The translations under genes and the position numbers were made by a program. From NCBI GenBank assembly GCA_017347465.1, contig AP021858.1, positions 62,001-126,000 on the forward strand: a stretch of DNA of 64,000 bases, in the 5' to 3' direction. Each line of letters starts with the position of its first letter. Position 1 is the first letter of the stretch. Positions 24,847 through 33,368 of this stretch are shown here, piece after piece. Origin of the DNA: Candidatus Nitrosymbiomonas proteolyticus (GTDB lineage Bacteria > Armatimonadota > Fimbriimonadia > Fimbriimonadales > Fimbriimonadaceae). The notes beneath the pieces were generated by a model. That model saw only the letters and a program-made list of their open reading frames with translations. It did no database searches and was not told the DNA's origin.

Positions 24847-25044
24847 CAGACCGACTTCCTACGTTGATCGCGTTTTGCAGTCTTATTTCATGGTCCAAGC
24901 GGAGATTCCTTCAAGATGAATCCAATTCCCCCTCCGATTCTTACGAGACTGCTAGTAGAAGCGCCCGTCCCTACTTGCCCCCTCCAACCGAAGTACCCCG
25001 AACCGGAATATCTGCCTGCTCGCGGCAGTAAACTGGACACGTTT

Positions 25045-25818
25045 ATGAAGATAGCGACATTCAATGCGAACTCCATTCGTGCGAGGCTCGATACCGTCAT
25101 CGACTGGCTCGCCACGAACGAGCCTGACGTTTTGGCGGTGCAGGAGACCAAGGTCGAAGACGCTAAATTCCCGGTCGAGGAGTTCGAGGGAGCGGGATGG
25201 CAAGTCGCATTTCACGGCCAAAAAAGCTACAACGGCGTCGCCCTCCTTTCCCGCCACCCGATTCTCAACGTTACAAAGGGGTTCGGCGACTTGACTTGGC
25301 CCGAGGACTGTCGGCTGATCGTAGGGGAAGTTCAGGGAATCCCGATCCTCAACACCTACGTGCCGAACGGATCGGCCGTCGGTTCAGAGAAGTTCGACTA
25401 CAAACTGCGGTGGCTCGAACGGTTCGGCGAGTTCGTCGCTAAGCGATTCTCCGGTGGAAATCCGGCGGTGTGGCTGGGCGACATCAACATCGCGCCAACC
25501 CCCGACGACGTTTTCGAGCCCAAAAAGCACGAGGGGAAAGTTGGGTTTCATCCCCTTGAAAAGGGAGCGCTCGGCCGCCTCACTACTTGGGGATGGGTCG
25601 ATCTGTTCCGGGAGTTCCACGAGGGGCCGGGGCACTACACCTTCTGGGAGTTCGTCATCCCCAAGGCGTTCGAGCGGAACCTCGGATGGCGCATCGACCA
25701 CATTTACGCGACTTCCCGGCTTGCCGAAACGTGCGTTTCTTGCGAGATCGACCGCGAGCCCAGGGGATGGGAACACCCGTCTGACCACACCTTCGTCGTC
25801 GCCGAGTTCGACGTTTAG
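25045..25818 (+). CDS. xth: exodeoxyribonuclease III (AP endonuclease)
   Basis: A 257-residue member of the ExoIII/AP endonuclease family used in base-excision repair. Visible motifs are MKIATFNANSIRARL, VLAVQETKVED (metal-binding Glu), the SYNGVALLSRHP segment, WLGDINIAPTPDDV (catalytic Asp/Asn), GWRIDHIYAT and the final HPSDHTFVVAEF with the catalytic Asp-His. I chose the ATG at 25045, where the family begins, over an upstream in-frame start at 24916. TAAACT lies 10 nt before it. The gene overlaps the stop of the convergent MmgE/PrpD gene by 4 nt. Confidence 0.95.
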   Translation: MKIATFNANSIRARLDTVIDWLATNEPDVLAVQETKVEDAKFPVEEFEGAGWQVAFHGQKSYNGVALLSRHPILNVTKGFGDLTWPEDCRLIVGEVQGIPILNTYVPNGSAVGSEKFDYKLRWLERFGEFVAKRFSGGNPAVWLGDINIAPTPDDVFEPKKHEGKVGFHPLEKGALGRLTTWGWVDLFREFHEGPGHYTFWEFVIPKAFERNLGWRIDHIYATSRLAETCVSCEIDREPRGWEHPSDHTFVVAEFDV

Positions 25819-27395
25819 GCCGAGCCGAGGTACGGTAGTTGGGTGAGCCCGTCGAGTTCTTCGGCTGAGTTCGCGGCTACGGACTCGAATCGCTCGACGG
25901 CTTCTTCCGCCGCCGCATCCGATCCGAAAGCGATCGCTCCCAAACGGGTCCACTTCTGGCGCAAGATGTCGGCAAGGGGAGCGGCCGTGTTACGGGCATG
26001 GCCGGCAGGAAACATCACGAGGCCGGAGTCGTGGGCCTCTCCCGACTTCAGTCGAATCACCAGCGAGGTGGGGATGCCCTCTGGGTACTTGGCGTCATAT
26101 TCCGGGCCGCCGTGGAGAAACTCGATTTTCGCCATCAGGGAGCGCGTCAGAGGATGGAAAATTGCGGAGTCCGCCTCTGCATAATCGTCGGGCAGAAGCA
26201 TGAGCTCCTTCCACGCCTCCGCGCTCGACCCGCCTATGGCCGGAGCAACGCCCCTTTCCAGAGCTTTCCGAAGAACGGTCGCCACGATGTACGCCATGGA
26301 ATGGTCCGCGCTTTGACGAGTGCGGGGGTCCATCTTGGCAGGGTTGCCGATAATCCCAAAGGCCGGCTCATAAGCTAGAATCGTCATCCGCTCGATCCCC
26401 TCCGCGCCGCCTTCGAGGATGCTCGGATGAGCCACAAGCAGGTCGAGCAGGCCTTGAATCGCCCCGGCAGACTGGTGTTCGTACAGCCCTAGCTTGAAGT
26501 GCATCCCCCTTACGGCGAAGTCGTCTCCCGAATGGGTGAGCACGAGATCGAACGGGGAGTCGCCCGCCTCTTTCCACCTCTCCGGACCCTGAGTCGTGGG
26601 CTCGAAAAACCGGAAGATCGCTTCCGGGTTGCGAAACACGTCGCGGGGACCGACGAACCCCCTCATCGCTCGCTTGGCGCAGAGCACGGCGGCCTCGGCC
26701 GAGATCGCGGCTGATGCCCCTTTCGAATCGGAAAGCTGCTTGCCGGCCCGGATCGCGCGCCAGGGAATGTAGTGGGCGACGAACATCCCGATCGCGCTCT
26801 CGATCTGGTCCGCCGTTGCGCCCCTCAAGGCTCCGTAAGTTGCGGCCGAGGCGATCGCGCCGTGGACGACATGGTCCAGCTTGTACGATTTCAGGCTGAA
26901 CACCTCAGCCAATCGCCCCCTGATCTCATCGAGCAGCAGCATCGCTCGAAGGGCCGTTGCTCCATCGAGCCCGCACTCTTGGCAGGCGGCGACCACCACG
27001 GGATAGTAGTCGTTATGGCCGAACTCACCCGCCGCATGGCCCAGTTCGGGGCGGTAGCCGAAGTTCGTGCCGTTGGAATCCCACTCGCGCACGGCGGCGG
27101 AGTTGGCCGCAACCGCTTTCTCGGCCTGCACCCGCGCTCCGGACCCGAAAACCGTCGCGCCGCGGCCCTTTGCCGGGTATTCGAAGGCTTCGGACCTCAG
27201 AAGGGTCGGGGCGTTCGTGCCCATGGCGAGGGCGCTGAAGCCGCACAGCAACGCGTCGGTATGGAACATCCGCACCCTTTCGAGCGCTTGTTCGCTCGGG
27301 CCTGGTCCCAGCGTCCCCCTGAGGAAGTCGAGGGCGAATTGCCCGATTCCCAGAGCTTGGTTCGAGTCGCGGGGCAGGGTGATCGAGTTCGGCAT
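25815..27395 (-). CDS. MmgE/PrpD family protein
   Basis: A 526-residue member of the MmgE/PrpD family (2-methylcitrate dehydratase, aconitate decarboxylase and relatives). Typical segments are DALLCGFSALA, ANSAAVREWDSNGTNFGY, GEFGHNDYYPVVVAACQECG, SYKLDHVVHGAIASAATYGAL and IGMFVAHYIPWRAIRAGKQLSDSKGAS (in separate parts). The start at 27395 (MPNSITLPRD) fits the family better than the earlier in-frame start at 27467, which would overlap the divergent gene. No prpB, prpC or citrate synthase lies nearby, so the substrate remains undefined. Confidence 0.85.
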   Translation of the reverse strand: MPNSITLPRDSNQALGIGQFALDFLRGTLGPGPSEQALERVRMFHTDALLCGFSALAMGTNAPTLLRSEAFEYPAKGRGATVFGSGARVQAEKAVAANSAAVREWDSNGTNFGYRPELGHAAGEFGHNDYYPVVVAACQECGLDGATALRAMLLLDEIRGRLAEVFSLKSYKLDHVVHGAIASAATYGALRGATADQIESAIGMFVAHYIPWRAIRAGKQLSDSKGASAAISAEAAVLCAKRAMRGFVGPRDVFRNPEAIFRFFEPTTQGPERWKEAGDSPFDLVLTHSGDDFAVRGMHFKLGLYEHQSAGAIQGLLDLLVAHPSILEGGAEGIERMTILAYEPAFGIIGNPAKMDPRTRQSADHSMAYIVATVLRKALERGVAPAIGGSSAEAWKELMLLPDDYAEADSAIFHPLTRSLMAKIEFLHGGPEYDAKYPEGIPTSLVIRLKSGEAHDSGLVMFPAGHARNTAAPLADILRQKWTRLGAIAFGSDAAAEEAVERFESVAANSAEELDGLTQLPYLGSA

Positions 27396-27436
27396 AAAAT
27401 GGAGTTTATCCGACGCCCTCAAACTGGATGGATTCG

Positions 27437-27442
27437 TATAAT
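27437..27442 (+). promoter_or_regulatory. -10 hexamer just upstream of the DUF1592 gene
   Basis: A perfect TATAAT in the context ATTCGTATAAT lies 9 nt before the GTG at 27452. The same ATTTCGTATAA context precedes the next gene at 29835. Confidence 0.5.
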
Positions 27443-27451
27443 GAAGTCGAA

Positions 27452-29803
27452 GTGTCTTTCCAGCCAAGGTTGTTTCGCGGATGGGCGATGACGGGCGTCG
27501 CCGCTGCGCCCTGCATCACCGGTTGGGTGATGGCGAACGGCCTCGCGTCAGTTCAAGGGACCCGGAGCTTCGATAAGGACGCACTTCCGTTCCTCACGGC
27601 CCATTGCCTGCCCTGCCACCAAGGCGCCGAAGCGCCGCAGGGGGTCCGGTTCGACATCGTCCGCACTCGCGACGAAGCTGCCAGCAGACGCTCGCTGTGG
27701 GCGAGGGTGCAATCGGTTCTCGAATCGGGCGCGATGCCTCCTTCGGGCTTGGTGCGCCCTCCCGCCGCAGACCTCCAACGAATGAAGGAGTGGCTTCGCG
27801 CGGCGCTGAAGTCGTTGCCCGAAGACACCCCTGACCCAGGCAGGGTCACGCTTCGGCGACTCAACAGGGCCGAATACAACAATACGATCCGGGACCTGTT
27901 TGGGATCGACCTCCGGCCCGCCGACGACTTCCCTTCGGACGACGTCGGATACGGATTCGAGAACATCGGCGACGTACTCTCCACGTCACCGTTGCTTCTG
28001 GAGCGGTATCTCGGCGCGGCGCAAAAGGTGGCTGAGACCGTGATCGAATTGCGCGAACCGGTGGCGCTGCGAGTCGAGGCCGGCGACCTGCCACCCGGGG
28101 GCGGCCAGCGCGTCCTTCCCTCGGGTGAGGTGCTCCTCACCACCAACGGGGAAGTCGGCTCGTTCGTGCGGGTTCCCGCTTCAGGCTCTTACCGAATTCG
28201 CGCGTCCGCCTGGGGTCAGCAAGCGGGCCCCGAGCCATGCCGCATGACCCTCTCCGTCGACGGCAAGGTCGTGCAGGCGTTTCGTGTGACGGCCACGCGC
28301 GGAAACGAGACCGTCTACGAAGCCCCGGTTCAGGTCGAGGCGGGAAGGCGGCAGATCGCAGCGGCGTTCATCAACGATTATTACAACCCCGGACACGAGG
28401 ACCCGGCTCAGCGCGACCGCAATCTGGCGATCCGCTATGTGGAACTCTACGGTCCGCTCGCGTCCACCCAACCCCCTTCGCAAGCGCACAGGTGGCTCGT
28501 GCCCAGGACGCCTTCGAAATCCGAAGCTCCTGCCGAGGCCCGAGCTGCTCTGGGGAGGCTGATGGAACGTGCCTTCCGGCGACCCGTCTCGGCCCAAGAA
28601 GTCGAGCGCATCGCGCGTCTGGTCGATCAGGCCCTCTCAGAGGGCGACTCTTACGAAGCGGCGTTGCGCCTCGGAGTGCAGGCGGTGCTGGTGTCGCCGC
28701 ATTTCCTCTTCCGCGTCGAGCCCGATCCACCTGGATTTAGGTCCGGGTCGATTCGGAAGCTCGGGGCCTACGAAGTCGCCTCGCGCCTTTCCTACTTCCT
28801 CTGGAGCTCGATGCCCGACGAGGAACTGTTCGATCTGGCGAAGAAGGACCAACTCGCGGACCCAACCGTACTTCGCGCACAGGTCAAACGGATGTTGGAA
28901 GACCCCAAGGCGGAGGCGCTTTCAGACGAGTTCGCCGTGCAGTGGCTGACGTTGCGACGTCTCGACATCTCTTCGCCCGACCCGACCCTCGCGCCCGAAT
29001 GGAACGAAGAACTGCTCGCTTCGATCCGCGAAGAACCCAAACGCCTCTTCCAATACGTCTTGCGCGAGCGCAGGCCGATTCGGGAATTCCTCTCGGCCAA
29101 CTACGTCTTTCTGGACGCGAACCTGGCCAAGCTCTACGGGCTCGAGAACGAGTATCGCCGCGCGGGGGGAACCCTTGACGGCAAGGGAGGATTCGTGCGG
29201 ACGACGATCGGAAGTTCCCAACGAGGGGGATTGTTGACGACCGCCGCCGTGCTGACCGTCACCTCCAACCCCAACCGAACCTCGCCCGTCAAGCGCGGGA
29301 AGTGGGTCTTGGAGACGATCTTGGCTGAAGCCCCTCCGCCGCCACCGCCAGGGCTAGCTCCGCTCGAAGGCGATCTCGATACGGTTCCCTCGGAGAACAT
29401 CAAGGCTCGGCTCGAACGGCATCGACGAGACCCTGCCTGCGCCGTATGCCACGTCAAGATGGACCCGATCGGCTTTTCGTTCGAGAACTACGACCTGATC
29501 GGACGCTGGCGCACCCAAGACGGCCCGTTTCCGGTCGATGCGTCCGGCGATCTGCCTTCGGGCGAGAAGCTACGAGGGATCTCGGACCTGAAGAACCTGC
29601 TCCTGAAGGAGGAAGACAATTTCGTCCACGCGCTGGCGCAGCAGGTCTTGACCTACGCGCTGGGGAGGGGCGCGACCGACAAGGATCGCCCCTATCTCCA
29701 ACGGATCGTAAGGGAGACACGAAACGGCGGCGGCACCCTCGAAGCCATGATCGCGGCCCTTGTGACGAGCGAGCCCTTCCTGACCAAGCGCGTCGAGAGA
29801 TAG
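27452..29803 (+). CDS. Planctomycete-type DUF1592/DUF1588/DUF1585 cytochrome-like protein
   Basis: About 783 residues with an N-terminal signal-like segment (FRGWAMTGVAAAPCITGW). Then come a CxxCH haem-type motif (HCLPCHQG), a DUF1587 block (TLRRLNRAEYNNTIRDLFGID), a carbohydrate-binding-like beta region, DUF1592 (SRLSYFLWSSMPDEELFDLA), DUF1588 (RGGLLTTAAVLTVTSNPNRTSPVKRGKW, with a second CxxCH, ACAVCHVK) and DUF1585 at the end. These multi-domain proteins are abundant in Planctomycetes and related phyla and are suspected of acting in extracellular or periplasmic breakdown of polymers; the reaction is unknown. I prefer the GTG at 27452 because a TATAAT sits 9 nt before it. An ATG at 27428 lies upstream of that -10. 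Confidence 0.85.
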   Translation: MSFQPRLFRGWAMTGVAAAPCITGWVMANGLASVQGTRSFDKDALPFLTAHCLPCHQGAEAPQGVRFDIVRTRDEAASRRSLWARVQSVLESGAMPPSGLVRPPAADLQRMKEWLRAALKSLPEDTPDPGRVTLRRLNRAEYNNTIRDLFGIDLRPADDFPSDDVGYGFENIGDVLSTSPLLLERYLGAAQKVAETVIELREPVALRVEAGDLPPGGGQRVLPSGEVLLTTNGEVGSFVRVPASGSYRIRASAWGQQAGPEPCRMTLSVDGKVVQAFRVTATRGNETVYEAPVQVEAGRRQIAAAFINDYYNPGHEDPAQRDRNLAIRYVELYGPLASTQPPSQAHRWLVPRTPSKSEAPAEARAALGRLMERAFRRPVSAQEVERIARLVDQALSEGDSYEAALRLGVQAVLVSPHFLFRVEPDPPGFRSGSIRKLGAYEVASRLSYFLWSSMPDEELFDLAKKDQLADPTVLRAQVKRMLEDPKAEALSDEFAVQWLTLRRLDISSPDPTLAPEWNEELLASIREEPKRLFQYVLRERRPIREFLSANYVFLDANLAKLYGLENEYRRAGGTLDGKGGFVRTTIGSSQRGGLLTTAAVLTVTSNPNRTSPVKRGKWVLETILAEAPPPPPPGLAPLEGDLDTVPSENIKARLERHRRDPACAVCHVKMDPIGFSFENYDLIGRWRTQDGPFPVDASGDLPSGEKLRGISDLKNLLLKEEDNFVHALAQQVLTYALGRGATDKDRPYLQRIVRETRNGGGTLEAMIAALVTSEPFLTKRVER

Positions 29804-29834
29804 CTTTTCGGCGTCCTGATTGTGGAAGATTTCG

Positions 29835-29840
29835 TATAAG
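29835..29840 (+). promoter_or_regulatory. -10-like hexamer abutting the DUF1552 gene
   Basis: TATAAG lies 8 nt before the ATG at 29849 within the 45-nt gap after the DUF1592 gene, with no Shine-Dalgarno site. Confidence 0.45.
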
Positions 29841-29848
29841 ATAAAGTC

Positions 29849-31186
29849 ATGTCAAGGTCGATCAGTCGCAGGCAGGTGCTCCGAGGGATGGGAACGGCTC
29901 TCGCGCTCCCGATGCTCGAAGGGGCGCTTCCCCTCTCGGCGCTCGCGCAATCGCTCAGGCCGGCACAGCGGCCGAACCGAATCGCGTTTCTGTTCGTACC
30001 CAACGGCGTCAACATGGAGCACTGGACTCCCGCAACGGAAGGAGCGCTCGACACGTTGCCGACGGTGCTCGAGCCTCTCCAGCCGCTGAAATCGGAGTTT
30101 CAGGTCCTGACTGGCCTTGCTCAACGTAACGCTTTTGCCTTGGGAGACGGCCCCGGAGACCACGCCCGATCGTCCGCTGCTTGGCTGACGGGCGTACACC
30201 CCAAGAAAACCGCCGGCTCGGACATTCAAAACGGCATCTCGGCCGACCAAGTCGCTTCCCAGCACATCGGCGGCCGCACGCGTTTGCCGTCGCTCGAGTT
30301 GGGTTGTGAGAGGGGCGCGGTATCGGGCAATTGCGATTCCGGTTACAGCTGCGCTTACTCGTCCAGCATCTCTTGGCGATCGCCGACGACTCCCATGCCC
30401 AAAGAGGTCAACCCTCGAATGGTCTTTGAGAGGCTCTTCGGCGATTCCGAACTGGCCGACGAAAGCCTTCAAAAGCGCCGCAAGCAACGGATCAGCATTC
30501 TGGACCTCGTCGCGGAAGACGCCGCTGAATTGAAGCGGAAGCTCGGATCGCGCGATAAGCTGAAGATCGAAGAGTACTTCACCTCCGTGCGAGACATCGA
30601 AAGCCGACTCGAACGCATGGAAGAGAGCGAGGCCAAACTCGTCAAGATGGGTCAAAAGCCGACCGGAGTCCCCAGCGATTACGGTGAGCACGTCCGCTTG
30701 ATGGGAGACATGATGATCCTTGCCTTTCAGGCCGACCTCACCCGCATTTCGACCTTCATGTTCGCCAACGAGGGCTCGAACAGAAACTATCGCAACATCG
30801 GCATTTCCGATGGGCACCACGACATCTCGCATCACGGGAAGCAGGTCGAGAAGCTCGAAAAGAAGCGGCGGATCGACCGGTTTCATGTGGAGCAGCTCGC
30901 CTACATCCTCAACCGGATGCGATCGATCCGCGAGGTTGAGGGCACGCTCCTCGACAACACGATGCTCCTCTACGGTGGGGGCATCGGCGACGGCGACCGT
31001 CACAACCACGACGACCTGCCGATCCTGCTCGCGGGCCGCGGCGCAGGGAAGCTCATGCCCGGCCGCCACGTTCGATTCCGGCAGGGAACACCCCTCAACA
31101 ACCTGTTCTTGTCCATGCTCGATAAGGTCGGCGTGGACGTCGAGCAACTGGGCGACAGCACGGGGAAGCTCCAAGGGCTGTTGTAG
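29849..31186 (+). CDS. DUF1552 family protein with Tat signal
   Basis: A 445-residue protein with a twin-arginine signal (SRRQVLRGMGTALALP) and the DUF1552 pattern: RPNRIAFLFVPNGVNMEHW, DHARSSAAWLTGVHPKK, QVASQHIGGRTRLPSLELG and LYGGGIGDGDRHNHDDLPILLAGRGAG (in parts). DUF1552 belongs to the alkaline-phosphatase-like group of secreted proteins and nearly always accompanies DUF1592 proteins, as it does here. A fixed pair of exported partners is therefore likely, but no substrate is known. It ends 57 nt before the next gene. Confidence 0.88.
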   Translation: MSRSISRRQVLRGMGTALALPMLEGALPLSALAQSLRPAQRPNRIAFLFVPNGVNMEHWTPATEGALDTLPTVLEPLQPLKSEFQVLTGLAQRNAFALGDGPGDHARSSAAWLTGVHPKKTAGSDIQNGISADQVASQHIGGRTRLPSLELGCERGAVSGNCDSGYSCAYSSSISWRSPTTPMPKEVNPRMVFERLFGDSELADESLQKRRKQRISILDLVAEDAAELKRKLGSRDKLKIEEYFTSVRDIESRLERMEESEAKLVKMGQKPTGVPSDYGEHVRLMGDMMILAFQADLTRISTFMFANEGSNRNYRNIGISDGHHDISHHGKQVEKLEKKRRIDRFHVEQLAYILNRMRSIREVEGTLLDNTMLLYGGGIGDGDRHNHDDLPILLAGRGAGKLMPGRHVRFRQGTPLNNLFLSMLDKVGVDVEQLGDSTGKLQGLL

Positions 31187-31243
31187 AAGACCTTCAAGAA
31201 GGACTGTTGCGGACGCCGTCGAAGTACGGCCTGGAGGATCGTC

Positions 31244-32587
31244 GTGTCAAACAACAAGAAGCAAACTGGAATCTCTCGTCGGAAGGTCATCGGGCAAGCC
31301 GCTGGGGTCGCAGCGTTGGCGACGGGTTTGGGATCCGGGTCGCTTGCGGTTCACCTTGGGATCGAGCCCCGCGCGAAGCAGGCGGGCGCAAACGACAAGC
31401 TGGTTCTTGGCCTTATCGGGTGCGCGGGAATGGGCGCGGCGAACATGCGGACGCTCATGGGGTTCAACGACGTCGAAGTCGCCGCGATCTGCGACGTAGA
31501 CGACAACCGAATGCCCGGCGACTTCAACGAGGTCAACAAGAAGTACGGCAAACGGCCCTCCGTTTACCGCGACTACCGCCAGATGCTCGAGCGCAAGGAC
31601 ATCGACGCCGTAATCATCGGCAGCCCCGACCATTGGCACGCGCTGCACCTGATTCACGCCTGCGAGGCCGGAAAGGACTCCTATTGTGAGAAGCCGATCT
31701 CGCACAACGTCGTCGAGGCAGTAGCGATGGCGCGATGCGTCGAAAAACACAAGCGCGTCGTTCAGGTCGGGACTTGGCAACGAAGCACGCGAGAGTTCAC
31801 CGACGCCATCGATACGATCCGGTCAGGAAAGCTCGGGAAGATCGTCCATTGCCGAGCATGGATCACGGACGGGTTCCGCGCGGGGAACCAACAGGTCGCT
31901 GAGGTTCCGAGCAGCCTCGATTACGATTTCTGGACCGGACCGGCCGAGATGATCCCCTACAAAGCCAACCACGTTCACTACAACTGGCGTTGGTTTTCGA
32001 ACACCGGCGGCGGCATGACGACCGACTGGGGCGTTCACATGATCGACATCGCTCTGCTCGGGATGAGCCAAGACCAGGACCTCGTAATGCCCGAAGAGAT
32101 CACGACTTGGGGCGGGCAGTGGGCCTATGCGGGCGATGACCGGACCGCGCCGGACACCATCGAGACCCTGTACAAGTTCCGCGATCCCGACTTCGTCCTC
32201 ACTTGGTCGGTGCTGCGCGATCACCCCGGCAAGCCGGGGCACTGCACCGAGTTCATCAGCGCCGAGGGCAAGACTCTGAGGGTGTGGCGCGGAGGATGGA
32301 CCCTCCTCGATCCGGACGGCAAGGAACTCCCGAAGGAGTCCACGACTTCTCCGGGAAGCCACTGGCGAGAGTGGGTCGATTGCGTGAAGTCCAGAGGCAA
32401 GCCAAGCGCTGACTTGGGTTCCGTCGCGCAGACGACCATCGTGTGCCACCTCTCGAACGTCGCCCTTCAAGCCGGCCAACCCGTGCGGTGGAACAAGGCG
32501 AAGATGGACCTCGAAGGCAAGGCGGGCCGCGATACCCTTGCGTACAGTCGGCCCTATCGCAAGCCTTGGGTCTTGCCCAAGTACTGA
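31244..32587 (+). CDS. Gfo/Idh/MocA family oxidoreductase with Tat signal
   Basis: A 447-residue NAD(P)-dependent-type oxidoreductase starting at a GTG with GGAGG upstream. A twin-arginine signal (ISRRKVIGQAAGVAALATGLG) directs folded export. The Rossmann part reads VLGLIGCAGMGAANMRTL and continues with EVAAICDVD, DIDAVIIGSPDHWHALHLIHAC and CEKPISHNVVEAV, where EKP is the family's catalytic-region motif. The C-terminal domain has the Planctomycete-type GGGMTTDWGVHMIDIAL block. Such exported members probably act on sugars or sugar-like compounds with a tightly bound cofactor. It follows the DUF1592/DUF1552 pair as a likely operon. Confidence 0.9.
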   Translation: MSNNKKQTGISRRKVIGQAAGVAALATGLGSGSLAVHLGIEPRAKQAGANDKLVLGLIGCAGMGAANMRTLMGFNDVEVAAICDVDDNRMPGDFNEVNKKYGKRPSVYRDYRQMLERKDIDAVIIGSPDHWHALHLIHACEAGKDSYCEKPISHNVVEAVAMARCVEKHKRVVQVGTWQRSTREFTDAIDTIRSGKLGKIVHCRAWITDGFRAGNQQVAEVPSSLDYDFWTGPAEMIPYKANHVHYNWRWFSNTGGGMTTDWGVHMIDIALLGMSQDQDLVMPEEITTWGGQWAYAGDDRTAPDTIETLYKFRDPDFVLTWSVLRDHPGKPGHCTEFISAEGKTLRVWRGGWTLLDPDGKELPKESTTSPGSHWREWVDCVKSRGKPSADLGSVAQTTIVCHLSNVALQAGQPVRWNKAKMDLEGKAGRDTLAYSRPYRKPWVLPKY

Positions 32588-32594
32588 CCTCAAC

Positions 32595-33368
32595 CTACTT
32601 GGAGGGGCGGTCGCAAACGAGTCGGAAGCCGACAAACCAGCCGTCGGCGAGCCACCATCGCGACTTCGGCAGTTGGGGATCGGTCATTTGCCAGTCGGGC
32701 GAATAGTAGCGGCGCACAGTGGGCTTCAGGTCGGCGGCTTCGAACATAATGTCGCCCCCGCAAAGCACAGGCTTTCCCTTCAGGTCGAGCGCCCACTCTC
32801 CAACGTTTCCAAGGAGGTCATGAAGGCCCAACGGGTTCGATTTGAGCTTGCCCACCGGATGCGTGGTGTATTCGCTGTTACCCGCAAACCACTCCCGCTG
32901 AGCGGCTTGTTCGGCGGTGAGCGGCGCCTTCCAACCGCTTTCGGCCGCCAACTGCCACTCGGCTTCCGTCGGGAGACGGTATTTCTTTCCCGTCACGCTC
33001 CTCAGCCACCGACAGAACATATCCACGTTCGTGTGCGAGACGTTGATGACCGGATAGCCTTGGTGCCCCCAACCCAAGTCGGGCAAAATGTAGCTCCGGC
33101 TGGGGCGCGCGATCACGTCGGGGGCGAAGTCAGTCTGATCGTACGGCCGGGAGGGCTCGCCGCTCAAAAGGAACTGGTCGAAGAGTTCCCACGCCGTTTC
33201 CGTCGCCGCCATATAGAACGGCGCCACTTCGACCTCCTCCTCGCCGATCTTCACCTTCCCACCCGGAACCGCGACCATCTTAAACTCGACGGTCGATTGG
33301 GGGAGCTTCTCGACGTAGGTTTCGCTTTGGAAAAGCCCGACCGCGCAAAGGAGCACAGGAGTCAGCAT
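32595..33368 (-). CDS. formylglycine-generating-enzyme-like (SUMF1) protein
   Basis: A 257-residue exported protein with a SUMF1/FGE-sulfatase fold. After the signal peptide (LTPVLLCAVGLFQS) come VEVAPFYMAATETAWELFDQF, YPVINVSHTNVDMFCRWL, YRLPTEAEWQLAAESG, NPLGLHDLLGNVGEWALDL and the final WFVGFRLVCD. True FGE converts a sulfatase Cys to formylglycine, but most bacterial SUMF1 proteins do something else, and I cannot confirm the two active-site cysteines. The start ATG (33368) overlaps the stop of the upstream gene (TGATG), which implies coupled translation. Confidence 0.85.
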   Translation of the reverse strand: MLTPVLLCAVGLFQSETYVEKLPQSTVEFKMVAVPGGKVKIGEEEVEVAPFYMAATETAWELFDQFLLSGEPSRPYDQTDFAPDVIARPSRSYILPDLGWGHQGYPVINVSHTNVDMFCRWLRSVTGKKYRLPTEAEWQLAAESGWKAPLTAEQAAQREWFAGNSEYTTHPVGKLKSNPLGLHDLLGNVGEWALDLKGKPVLCGGDIMFEAADLKPTVRRYYSPDWQMTDPQLPKSRWWLADGWFVGFRLVCDRPSK